Part shown: positions 41,689-49,463 of the stretch, piece by piece
Layout of the letters: every line of letters starts with the position of its first letter
How positions within the stretch are numbered: the stretch's first letter is position 1
Made by a program: the position numbers and the translations under genes
Notes under the pieces: model-generated
Database searches by the model: none
What the model was told of the DNA's origin: nothing
The model's input: only the letters and a program-made list of their open reading frames with translations
NCBI GenBank assembly: GCA_041394725.1
Contig: JAWKHR010000035.1
Span: 1 to 64,000, forward strand
Direction: 5' to 3'
DNA from: JAWKHR01 sp041394725
GTDB taxonomy: Bacteria; Acidobacteriota; Vicinamibacteria; Vicinamibacterales; SCN-69-37
Length of the DNA: 64,000 nucleotides

Positions 41689-43211
41689 GGCGATACCACC
41701 AGGCCGCCGAAACCGGCGAGACCTACTCTCCGGCCGAGGAACAGTTCAACCGGCGCCGTCGCACGGCGGGGCTCGTCCTCGCGCCGCTGCTGTTTGCCGC
41801 GATGCTGCTGCTGCCGTTCCCGACCTTGACGCCGGAGGCGCACCGGCTCTCGGCCGTGCTCGTGCTGATGATCGTGCTCTGGATGACCGAGGCGCTGCCG
41901 CTGCCGGTCACGGCCCTCCTGGGGCCCGCGCTGGCCGTCATCCTGGGCATCACGACGGCGCGCACCGTGCTCGCGCCGTTCGCCGATCCGATCATCTTCC
42001 TGTTCATCGGCAGCTTCATGCTGGCCGAGGCGATGTTCGTGCACCGGCTGGACCGGCGGCTCGCGTTCACGGCCCTCAGCTCGCCGTGGGTCGGCTACAG
42101 CGGCCTGCGGCTGATGATCGTCTACGCGGCCGTGGGCGCCGTGCTCTCGATGTGGATGAGCAACACGGCGACGACCGCGATGCTCTTTCCGCTCGGGCTC
42201 GCCGTGCTGGCGGAGCTCGGCCGCGGGCGCAGCCACGAGAGCGGCTTCCAGCGCTACGCGATGGCGATGATGCTCGTCACCTCGTTCGCGGCGTCGATTG
42301 GCGGGATGGCGACGCCGGTCGGCACGCCGCCGAACCTGATCGGCCGCCGGTTCCTGAGCGAGCTGGCCGGCATCAACGTGAGCTTCGCCGGCTGGATGAC
42401 GCTCGGCCTGCCGATCGCGCTCGTCACGCTGGGCGTGCTCGCGGTCTGGATGCTCGTGCCGAGCGGCCGGCTGATCAACCTCACCGAGGAGGCCCGGGCC
42501 GCCGTGGACGCCGAGCGGCGGAAGCTCGGGCCGGTCTCGCCGGGCGAGCGCAACGTGATGATCGCGTTCGGCGTGACCGTCGCGCTCTGGATCGTGCCGG
42601 GGCTCCTGCAGATCGTGCTGGGTGCGTCGAATCCCGTCGTCAGCCGCCTGACCGCCTGGTTTCCCGAGGCGATTGCCGCCCTCGTCGGCGCCATCCTGCT
42701 GTTCCTGCTGCCGGTGGACTGGCGCACGCGCCGCTTCACGCTCACCTGGGAGGAAGCGGCGGGGATCGACTGGGGCATCATCCTGCTCTTCGGCGGCGGG
42801 CTGGCGATGGGGCAGCTCGCCGACGCGACCGGCCTGTCGGACGCGCTCGGAAAGTGGGTGGCCACGGAGTTCCCGACGGCGGGCGAGACCGGCCTGACGC
42901 TGGTGTTCACGGCGGTGGCCATCCTGATGTCCGAGGCGGCCTCGAACACCGCCTCGGCGAACATCATCGTCCCGACCGCGGTCGCGGTCTCGACCGCCGC
43001 CGGCGTGTCGCCGCTCGCGCCGGCCCTCGGCGCCACGTTCGGCGCGAGCATGGGCTTCATGATGCCCATCTCGACGCCGCCGAACGCGATCGTCTACAGC
43101 AGCGGCTACATCCCGATCGGCCGGATGATGCGCGCCGGCATCGTGCTCGACGTCATCGGCTACGTCGTCATCGTCATCGCGGTGCTCGGGCTGTCATCGT
43201 TCCTGCGATAG
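41685..43211 (+). CDS. DASS-family (SLC13) sodium/anion symporter
   Basis: A 508-aa membrane protein of the divalent anion/sodium symporter family, which imports C4-dicarboxylates, citrate or sulfate. Both halves show the family signature: SNTATTAMLFPLGLAVL and ATPVGTPPNLIGRRFLS in the first, EAASNTASANIIVPTAVAVS and MPISTPPNAIVYSSGY in the second (the SNT and TPPN motifs that bind Na and carboxylate). About 11-13 membrane segments. ATG 41685 overlaps the dapF TGA. The length and paired TPPN motifs make assignment to the family firm; the substrate is not determined. Confidence 0.93.
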   Translation: MRRYHQAAETGETYSPAEEQFNRRRRTAGLVLAPLLFAAMLLLPFPTLTPEAHRLSAVLVLMIVLWMTEALPLPVTALLGPALAVILGITTARTVLAPFADPIIFLFIGSFMLAEAMFVHRLDRRLAFTALSSPWVGYSGLRLMIVYAAVGAVLSMWMSNTATTAMLFPLGLAVLAELGRGRSHESGFQRYAMAMMLVTSFAASIGGMATPVGTPPNLIGRRFLSELAGINVSFAGWMTLGLPIALVTLGVLAVWMLVPSGRLINLTEEARAAVDAERRKLGPVSPGERNVMIAFGVTVALWIVPGLLQIVLGASNPVVSRLTAWFPEAIAALVGAILLFLLPVDWRTRRFTLTWEEAAGIDWGIILLFGGGLAMGQLADATGLSDALGKWVATEFPTAGETGLTLVFTAVAILMSEAASNTASANIIVPTAVAVSTAAGVSPLAPALGATFGASMGFMMPISTPPNAIVYSSGYIPIGRMMRAGIVLDVIGYVVIVIAVLGLSSFLR

Positions 43212-43217
43212 GCCCGC

Positions 43218-43246
43218 GGGCGCGCGTGCGCCGTGGACGCGCGCCC
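43218..43246. terminator. Hairpin after DASS transporter gene
   Basis: GGGCGCGCGT (43218-43227) pairs with ACGCGCGCCC (43237-43246), loop of 9 nt, beginning 6 nt after the stop. No U-tract; termination strength uncertain. Confidence 0.45.
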
Positions 43247-43416
43247 GGGTGCGGTTTCGCACAGCAGCCGGCCCGGGAGATTGCAGAAACTCCGTACGGC
43301 GCCCTCGGGCACGGCGCTCCCGGGCCCCCGGGCATCCCGACGGGGCGCGACGGTTCTTGCATCACGTCGTCGCCGGGAGTCCGCCGCGCCGCGTCGCGGC
43401 GGCGGGAGGCGGCGCG

Positions 43417-44097
43417 TTGAAGGATCTCGGACCCGACGACCGGCCACGCGAGAAGCTGGACCGCCTGGGCGCCCGCGCGCTCGGCGACAACGAGCTGCTG
43501 GCCGTGCTCGTCGGCCACGGCACGGCGGGCGTGAGCGCCCTGGCCGTCGCCAACCAGCTGCTGGCGGCGGCGGGCGGCGCCACGGGCCTGACGCGCCTGA
43601 GTCGCGACGAACTGCGCGCGACGCCGGGCATCGGTGGCGCGGTCGCGGCGCGAGTCCTGGCCGGCGTCGAGCTCGGCCGTCGCACGCTCACGCGCCCGCC
43701 GGCGGAGCGTCCGCAGGTGCTCGGGCCGCGCGATCTCGCCGAGCTCCTGCTGCCGTCGCACGGCGCCGGATCGGTCGAGCAGTTCGGCGTGGTGCTGCTC
43801 GACGCGCGGCAGCGCGTCCTGCGGGTGGTGGTCGTGTCGACGGGTTCGGTCGACGCCAGCGTGGCGCAGCCGCGCGACGTCTTCCGCCCCGCCATCGCGG
43901 CCGGCGCGGTCGGCGTCGTCCTGTTCCATAATCATCCGTCCGGCGATCCCACGCCATCACCAGAAGACGTGGCGCTCACGGGTCGCCTGTTCGACGCCGG
44001 TCGCCTGCTCGGGATCGAGGTGCTCGATCACATCGTGCTCGCCGATGCGACCTATTGCTCGATTCGCCATTCCGGAGGCGTGAAATGGCCCGCGTGA
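43417..44097 (+). CDS. radC: RadC-family JAMM/MPN+ domain protein
   Basis: A 226-aa protein. The N-terminal part contains helix-hairpin-helix-like sequence (SRDELRATPGIGGAVAARVL, about 62-81). The MPN+/JAMM metal motif is HNHPSGDPTPSPED at about 171-184 (His171, His173, Ser181, Asp184). The historical link to DNA repair is weak; biochemical function is not well established. TTG 43417 is chosen as start because GGGAGG (43404-43409) precedes it by 7 nt and the family N-terminus (PREKLDRLGARALGDNELLA) follows; upstream sequence to 43249 looks non-coding. Overlaps larC by 13 nt. Confidence 0.85.
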   Translation: MKDLGPDDRPREKLDRLGARALGDNELLAVLVGHGTAGVSALAVANQLLAAAGGATGLTRLSRDELRATPGIGGAVAARVLAGVELGRRTLTRPPAERPQVLGPRDLAELLLPSHGAGSVEQFGVVLLDARQRVLRVVVVSTGSVDASVAQPRDVFRPAIAAGAVGVVLFHNHPSGDPTPSPEDVALTGRLFDAGRLLGIEVLDHIVLADATYCSIRHSGGVKWPA

Positions 44098-45476
44098 TGT
44101 ACCTCGACTGCTTTTCCGGCATCGCCGGCGACATGTTCCTGGCCGCTCTGATCGATGCCGGCCTGCCGGTCGAGGAACTGCGGCGGGCCCTGGGGAGCCT
44201 GGGCCTGGAGTGCGACCTCGAGGTGACGCGGGTCCTGCGCGCGGGCATCCGGGCCACGCACGTGCGCGTCGTGTCCACGTCGGCGTCCCCCGTGCGGCCC
44301 GTGCGGCAGGACGAGCCGGACGGCCACGACCACCGCCACGGCCACGATGACGCGCAGGACCATCATCACGGGCACCACCACCATCACGGCGAGGGGCATG
44401 GTCACGCCCACGGCCACGGTCACGCGCACGACGAACACCACGCCCACGGTCACCATCACGGCCACGAGCACCACTCGCTCGCCGAGATCGAGGAGCGGAT
44501 CGATCGCTCCTCGCTGTCGGCGGCCGGCAAGGCGCGGGCAACAGGACTGTTCCGGCGACTGGCCGAGGCCGAGGCCGCGATCCACGACATGCCGCTCGAA
44601 CGCGTCCACCTGCACGAGGTCGGCGCGCTCGACTCGATCGTGGACGTGGTGGGCGCGGTCCATGCCATGGAGTGGCTGGGCATCGAGGATGTGGTCTCGT
44701 CGCCGCTCAACGTCGGCGGGGGGCGCGTGGAGATTGCCCACGGGCGCTTCCCGGTGCCCGCGCCGGCCACGCTGCGCCTGCTCGGCGGCGTGCCCGTCTA
44801 CGACGGCGGCCCGGATACCGAGCTCGTCACGCCGACCGGTGCGCTCCTCGCCTCCGGCTACGCGCGGGCCTTCGGCGCCCTGCCGGCCATGGTGCCGGAG
44901 CGGATCGGCTACGGCGCGGGCACGAAGGACCTCGGACGCGTGCCGAACGTGCTGCGCGTGGTCATCGGCGAGCGGGTGTCGCGCCAGGCGCCGGCCGCCG
45001 GGCCCGGGGGCGACTCGGAGGAGGACGTCGTGGTCCGCATCGAGTGCGAGATCGACGACATGAACCCGCAGATTTTCGGCGCGGTCGGCGACCGGCTGCT
45101 CGAGGCGGGCGCGCTCGACGTCTTCCTGACGCCCGTGCACATGAAGAAGGGCCGGCCAGGCACGCTGCTGACCGTGCTCGCGCCGGAGCGCCTGCGGGCG
45201 TCCCTCTGCGACCGGATCTTCCGCGAGACCACGACGATCGGCCTCCGCTTCGACCGGGTCGGCCGCGAGACCCTGGCGCGGCGGTGGGTCGAGGTGCAGA
45301 TCGCCGGCGGCCCGGTGCGGATCAAGGTCGCCAGCCGGGGCGACGAAGTGCTCAATGCCGCGCCCGAGTTCGAGGACTGCCTGCGCGTGGCGACCGCGAC
45401 GGGGCGGCCGGTGAAGACGGTCGTGGCCGAGGCCGTCGAGGCCTGGGCCGCCGCGCGGGACCAGCAGGATCGCTAG
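44085..45476 (+). CDS. larC: LarC nickel-pincer-cofactor protein with long His-rich insert
   Basis: A 463-aa protein of the LarC family (nickel insertion into pyridinium dithiocarboxylate mononucleotide, giving the cofactor of lactate racemase and related enzymes). Opening YLDCFSGIAGDMFLAALIDA is diagnostic; the C-terminal half with ECEIDDMNPQIFGAVGDRLL is the LarC2 region. Residues 81-130 are almost only His, Gly, Asp and Ala, about 27 His in 50 residues, a likely Ni store. In Lactobacillus LarC needs a programmed frameshift; here it is one continuous frame. GGAGG at 44073-44077 serves ATG 44085. No larA, larB or larE is nearby. Confidence 0.88.
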   Translation: MARVMYLDCFSGIAGDMFLAALIDAGLPVEELRRALGSLGLECDLEVTRVLRAGIRATHVRVVSTSASPVRPVRQDEPDGHDHRHGHDDAQDHHHGHHHHHGEGHGHAHGHGHAHDEHHAHGHHHGHEHHSLAEIEERIDRSSLSAAGKARATGLFRRLAEAEAAIHDMPLERVHLHEVGALDSIVDVVGAVHAMEWLGIEDVVSSPLNVGGGRVEIAHGRFPVPAPATLRLLGGVPVYDGGPDTELVTPTGALLASGYARAFGALPAMVPERIGYGAGTKDLGRVPNVLRVVIGERVSRQAPAAGPGGDSEEDVVVRIECEIDDMNPQIFGAVGDRLLEAGALDVFLTPVHMKKGRPGTLLTVLAPERLRASLCDRIFRETTTIGLRFDRVGRETLARRWVEVQIAGGPVRIKVASRGDEVLNAAPEFEDCLRVATATGRPVKTVVAEAVEAWAAARDQQDR

Positions 45477-45481
45477 TCCGG

Positions 45482-45487
45482 TAGAAT
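45482..45487 (+). promoter_or_regulatory. -10 element TAGAAT upstream of metG
   Basis: TAGAAT ends 32 nt before ATG 45520, giving a leader of about 25 nt. No -35 is clear. Confidence 0.38.
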
Positions 45488-45519
45488 GGGGGACTCCGGT
45501 CGGGACGGCCGGCGTTCCC

Positions 45520-47499
45520 ATGGCGCGCTTCTACCTCACGACGGCAATCGACTACGTCAACAACCGCCCGCACCTGGGCACCGCCTACGAGAAGATCGCG
45601 GCGGACGTCATCGCGCGGTACCGCCGCCTGGCGGGCGACGACGTGCGGTTCGTCATGGGGAACGACGAGCACTCGCAGAACGTCTTCCGCCGCGCCCGCG
45701 AGCTGGGCCTGGAGCCGCTGGCTTACTGCGATCGGATGGAGGCCGAGTTCCGCGACGTCTGGCGCCGCCTCGACCTCTCGTTCGACGACTTCATCCGGAC
45801 CTCCCAGCCGCGCCATCGCCGGGCCGTCGAGACGCTGGCGCAGCGGTCCTTCGACGCCGGCGACATCTACGAGGGGCTCTACGAGGGCTGGTACTGCGTC
45901 TCGTGCGAGGCCTTCAAGCAGGAGAAGGATCTGGTGGACGGGCTCTGTCCCATTCACCGCCTGAAGCCGGAGTGGATCAAGGAGCGGAACTACTTCTTCC
46001 GCCTGTCCGCCTTCCGCGACCGGCTGCTCGCGCACTACGCGGCGCATCCGGAGTTCGTCGCGCCCGAGTCGCGCCGCAACGAGATGCTGCGCCTCATCGA
46101 GGCGGGCCTCGAGGACATCTCGGTGAGCCGCGCGGGGCAGTCGTGGGGCATCCCGCTGCCGTTCGACCCGGCCAGCGTCGCCTACGTGTGGTACGACGCG
46201 CTCATCAACTACGCGGCGGCGGTGGGCCTCGGCCACGACCCGGCGATGTTCGAGACCTGGTGGCCTGCGAACCTGCACGTCATCGGCAAGGACATCACGC
46301 GCTTCCACTGCGTCGTGTGGCCGGCGATGCTGATGAGTGCCGGGCTGGCGCTGCCGCGCCAGGTCTTCGGCCACGGGTGGGTGCTGATCAAGGGCGAGAA
46401 GATGAGCAAGTCGCTCGGCACGGTCCTCGACCCGCTCGAGGCCGCCGACCGTTTCGGCCCGGATCCGCTGCGCCTGTACCTGACGAAGGAAATCGTCTTC
46501 GGCTCCGACGGCGACTTCACGTGGGATCGGTTCGAGGAGAAGTACAACGTCGACCTGGCGAACAACCTCGGCAACCTGGTGAACCGCGTGACGGCCATGG
46601 CCGACCGCTACCGCGCGGGGCGCCTGTCGGCCGCGCCGATCAACGAACGGCTCCGTGACGCCGTCGGGACGGCGACCGCCGCCTATGCCTCGGCGATGGA
46701 TGACCTCGCCCTCGAACGGGCGGCGGCCCAGGCGTTCCGCGTCGTGGACGCCACCAACGAGTTCATCGCCTCGAGCGAGCCCTGGAACCTCGCCCGGCGC
46801 GACGAGGACGCCGCGGCGCTCGACGCCGTGCTCTGGTCCTCGGCCGAGGCGCTGCGCATCGCGGCCGTGCTGCTCTCGCCGGTCATGCCCGCCTCGAGCG
46901 GCGAGATGCTCGACCGGCTCGGCACGAGCGGCACGGGGCTGCGGTTCGCCGCCGACACCGCGTTCGTCACCGGCGGCGAGCGCCAGACGTCACGCCGGCC
47001 GGCCATGTGGCCCCGGCTCGAGGAAGCCTCCACCGCCACGCTCACCACGAAGGAGTCCCGTGTGACCGATCAGCAGAATCCCGCTCCCGCCGCGCCCGCC
47101 ACGGCGCCCGCCAGTCCGGCGGCCGCGCCCCCGGCCACCCAGGCGGCCCCGGCGCCGGCCGTGCCTCAGGCCGACCGGATCACCATCGACGACTTCATGA
47201 AGGTCGAGCTGCGCGTCGCGAAGGTGCTGACCGCCGAGCGGGTGCCGAACTCGAAGAAGCTGATGAAGCTCCAGGTCGACCTCGGGACGGAGCAGCGCAC
47301 CCTGGTCGCCGGCATCGCCGAGGCCTACGAGGCCGAGGCCTTGGTCGGCCGCCACGTCGTCGTCGTCGCCAACCTCAAGCCGGCGAAGCTGATGGGCATC
47401 GAGTCGAACGGCATGGTGCTCGCCGCGAGCCCGGACGGCGGCAAGCCGATCCTCGTGGGATTCGACCCGGCGCCCGCGCCGGGCACCCGCGTGCGGTAG
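45520..47499 (+). CDS. metG: Methionyl-tRNA synthetase with C-terminal tRNA-binding domain
   Basis: A 659-aa class I synthetase. The HIGH-type motif NRPHLGTAYEKIA is at about 12-24 and KMSKS is in KGEKMSKSLGTVLDP (about 295-309). A zinc-binding-type pair CVSC with a later C-x-x-H region (GLCPIHRL) is visible near 128-150. The anticodon-binding helical domain follows. From about residue 510 a Pro/Ala linker leads to a C-terminal EMAP-II-like tRNA-binding domain (MKVELRVAKVLTAERVPNSK, about 560-579), also common in bacterial MetRS dimers. Length is normal. Confidence 0.95.
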   Translation: MARFYLTTAIDYVNNRPHLGTAYEKIAADVIARYRRLAGDDVRFVMGNDEHSQNVFRRARELGLEPLAYCDRMEAEFRDVWRRLDLSFDDFIRTSQPRHRRAVETLAQRSFDAGDIYEGLYEGWYCVSCEAFKQEKDLVDGLCPIHRLKPEWIKERNYFFRLSAFRDRLLAHYAAHPEFVAPESRRNEMLRLIEAGLEDISVSRAGQSWGIPLPFDPASVAYVWYDALINYAAAVGLGHDPAMFETWWPANLHVIGKDITRFHCVVWPAMLMSAGLALPRQVFGHGWVLIKGEKMSKSLGTVLDPLEAADRFGPDPLRLYLTKEIVFGSDGDFTWDRFEEKYNVDLANNLGNLVNRVTAMADRYRAGRLSAAPINERLRDAVGTATAAYASAMDDLALERAAAQAFRVVDATNEFIASSEPWNLARRDEDAAALDAVLWSSAEALRIAAVLLSPVMPASSGEMLDRLGTSGTGLRFAADTAFVTGGERQTSRRPAMWPRLEEASTATLTTKESRVTDQQNPAPAAPATAPASPAAAPPATQAAPAPAVPQADRITIDDFMKVELRVAKVLTAERVPNSKKLMKLQVDLGTEQRTLVAGIAEAYEAEALVGRHVVVVANLKPAKLMGIESNGMVLAASPDGGKPILVGFDPAPAPGTRVR

Positions 47500-47509
47500 A
47501 CGGCTCGAC

Positions 47510-48334
47510 GTGCCCGGTCCCGTCGTCGACTCGCACTGCCACCTGGCCGACCCGGCCTTCGATCCGGATCGCGACGCCGTCATCGCGCGCGCCCGGGAGG
47601 CCGGCCTGGTGCGCGCGCTCTGCATCCTCGCGTCCGACGACGCGGCGGAGGTCGAGCGGGGAGCGGCGATCCAGGCGGCCTGGCCCGCGCTGCGGTGCGC
47701 CACCGCGATCCATCCGCATCGCGCGGGCGAGTACGCGGGCCGCGTGCCCGACGCGGCCGGACTCACGCGGGCGGCGGCCGCGCGCGTCGGCGCGGTGGCG
47801 ATCGGCGAGATCGGCCTCGACTACCACTACGACTTCGCCCCGAAGCCGATCCAGCACGAGGTATTCACCGCGCAGGTGGCCCTGGCCGTGGAACTCGGCC
47901 GGCCCGTCGTCATCCACACGCGGGAGGCTTTCGACGACACGGCGGCCATCCTGCGCGCGGCGGGCGGCGTGCGGGGCGTGATGCACTGCTTCACGGGCAC
48001 GGTCGACGAGGCGCGCGCCTCCCTGGATCTCGGGTTCTACGTCTCCCTGGCGGGGATCCTGACGTTTCCGCGCGCCGGCAACCTCCGGGACTTGGCGCGG
48101 TTCCTGCCCGCCGATCGGCTGCTGGTCGAGACCGACGCGCCCTACCTGGCGCCGGTCCCGCACCGCGGGAAGCGCAACGAGCCGGCATGGGTCGGCGAGA
48201 CGCTCCGGGTCCTGGCCGAGGCGCGCGGAGCCCGCCAGGACGACCTGGCGGAACGGATCCACGCCAACTTCCTGGCGTTCACCGGGCTCCCGCCCGGCAT
48301 CGAGTCCGACGAAATCGGTTCGTCGCCGCGTTGA
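47510..48334 (+). CDS. tatD: TatD-family metal-dependent DNase/hydrolase
   Basis: A 274-aa TIM-barrel hydrolase. The N-terminal metal motif DSHCHLADPAFD (H-x-H) is followed by the AIGEIGLDYHYDFAP block (about 102-116) with its Glu metal ligand. RPVVIHTREAFDDT (about 131-144), MHCFTGT (about 161-167) and LVETDAPYLAPVP (about 206-218) are all canonical. Acts as a 3'-5' nuclease or D-aminoacyl-tRNA-related hydrolase in different bacteria. GTG 47510 is 10 nt after the metG stop, and metG-tatD order is common. Confidence 0.94.
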   Translation: MPGPVVDSHCHLADPAFDPDRDAVIARAREAGLVRALCILASDDAAEVERGAAIQAAWPALRCATAIHPHRAGEYAGRVPDAAGLTRAAAARVGAVAIGEIGLDYHYDFAPKPIQHEVFTAQVALAVELGRPVVIHTREAFDDTAAILRAAGGVRGVMHCFTGTVDEARASLDLGFYVSLAGILTFPRAGNLRDLARFLPADRLLVETDAPYLAPVPHRGKRNEPAWVGETLRVLAEARGARQDDLAERIHANFLAFTGLPPGIESDEIGSSPR

Positions 48335-48379
48335 CACCCCGGCGAAACCTATGGTCTCATTCCCGCAGGTTTTCCATCG

Positions 48380-49408
48380 GTGAGTCTTCAGGCGAGACCG
48401 GTTTCCGTGAATCCACCCGCCACGTCTGTTCCGGACCTCGCCCGGATCCTCGGACCGGTGCGGGAGGAACTCGCTGCCGTCGAGCGCGAGTTCGCCCGCC
48501 ATCTCGAGTCCCGCGTCGATCTGATCCCGCAGATGGGCCGCTATCTCCAGATGAGCGGCGGCAAGCGCGTGCGCCCGGCCGTCCTGCTTCTGGCCGCGCG
48601 GCTCTGCGGCTACACGGGCGATCGGGCCGTGCTCAACGCCGCGGTCGTGGAGTTCATCCACACCGCGACCCTGGTGCACGACGACATCATCGACGAAGCC
48701 GAGACGCGCCGGGGCCGGATCACCGCCCACGCGCGCTGGGGCAGCGACATCACCGTCCTCCTCGGCGACTACCTCTACATCCGCTCGATGGCGATGGCGC
48801 TCACGCAGGACACCCTCGAGGTCGTCCGGCTGCTCTGCGACGTGACGCTGCGGATGATCGAGGGCGAGCTCTACCAGCTCACCAAGGCCGGAGACGTCTC
48901 CATCTCCGAGGACGAGCACTTCGAGATCATCCGCCGCAAGACGGCGTTCCTCTTCTCCGGCTGCGCCGAGATCGGCGGGCTGCTCGGCAACTGCACCGCG
49001 GACCAGCGCGTGGCCCTTCGCGAGTACGGCTTCAACCTCGGCACCGCCTTCCAGCTGGTCGACGACGTTCTGGACTACACGGCCGACGAGACGGCGCTCG
49101 GCAAGCCGATCGGCGGGGACCTGCGCGAAGGCAAGGTCACCCTGCCGATCATCTTCCTGCTGCAGCGGGCCGGGGAGGACATCACCACGCTCGTCCGGCA
49201 GGTCGTGGCGAGCGGTACGGTGACGCCGGAAGCCTGGCGGACCATCAAGCAGGAACTGGCCGCCCACGGCGCGGTCGAGGCCGCCTTCGAGCGGGCCGTG
49301 ACACACGCCGAGCGGGCCAAACAGCAGCTGCTCGGCGCGTTTCCGACCTCGTCGGAACGCGACGGCCTCGTCGCCCTGGCGGACTACGTGCTGGGACGCG
49401 ACCGGTAG
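48380..49408 (+). CDS. ispB: Polyprenyl diphosphate synthase
   Basis: A 342-aa all-helical trans-prenyltransferase. Aspartate-rich motif 1 is in LVHDDIIDEAETRRG (about 97-111) and motif 2 in QLVDDVLDYTADE (about 219-231). GGKRVRPAVLLLAARL (about 56-71) binds the isopentenyl pyrophosphate. Predicted to make a long-chain (C40-C50) all-trans product for quinone side chains; the exact chain length is not set by the sequence I can read. GTG 48380 is used; a TTGACA (48331-48336) overlaps the tatD stop upstream, followed by an imperfect -10 (TATGGT, 13-nt spacer), so the promoter call is weak. Confidence 0.9.
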   Translation: MSLQARPVSVNPPATSVPDLARILGPVREELAAVEREFARHLESRVDLIPQMGRYLQMSGGKRVRPAVLLLAARLCGYTGDRAVLNAAVVEFIHTATLVHDDIIDEAETRRGRITAHARWGSDITVLLGDYLYIRSMAMALTQDTLEVVRLLCDVTLRMIEGELYQLTKAGDVSISEDEHFEIIRRKTAFLFSGCAEIGGLLGNCTADQRVALREYGFNLGTAFQLVDDVLDYTADETALGKPIGGDLREGKVTLPIIFLLQRAGEDITTLVRQVVASGTVTPEAWRTIKQELAAHGAVEAAFERAVTHAERAKQQLLGAFPTSSERDGLVALADYVLGRDR

Positions 49409-49463
49409 GCACCTTCCGACCCGCGCCGGCCGTCCCTGCGGCCCGGACGCACCGTGACGGCCC

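Noticed and set aside
44325..44475. CAC/GGC-rich repeated stretch that might be taken for a repeat array
   Set aside because: It is the in-frame His-rich insert of LarC with normal reading frame on both sides; not a CRISPR or satellite repeat.
48331..48355. TTGACA with TATGGT as a full promoter before the polyprenyl synthase gene
   Set aside because: The spacer is only 13 nt; the -35 is perfect but no suitable -10 exists at 16-18 nt, so I did not list it as a promoter.
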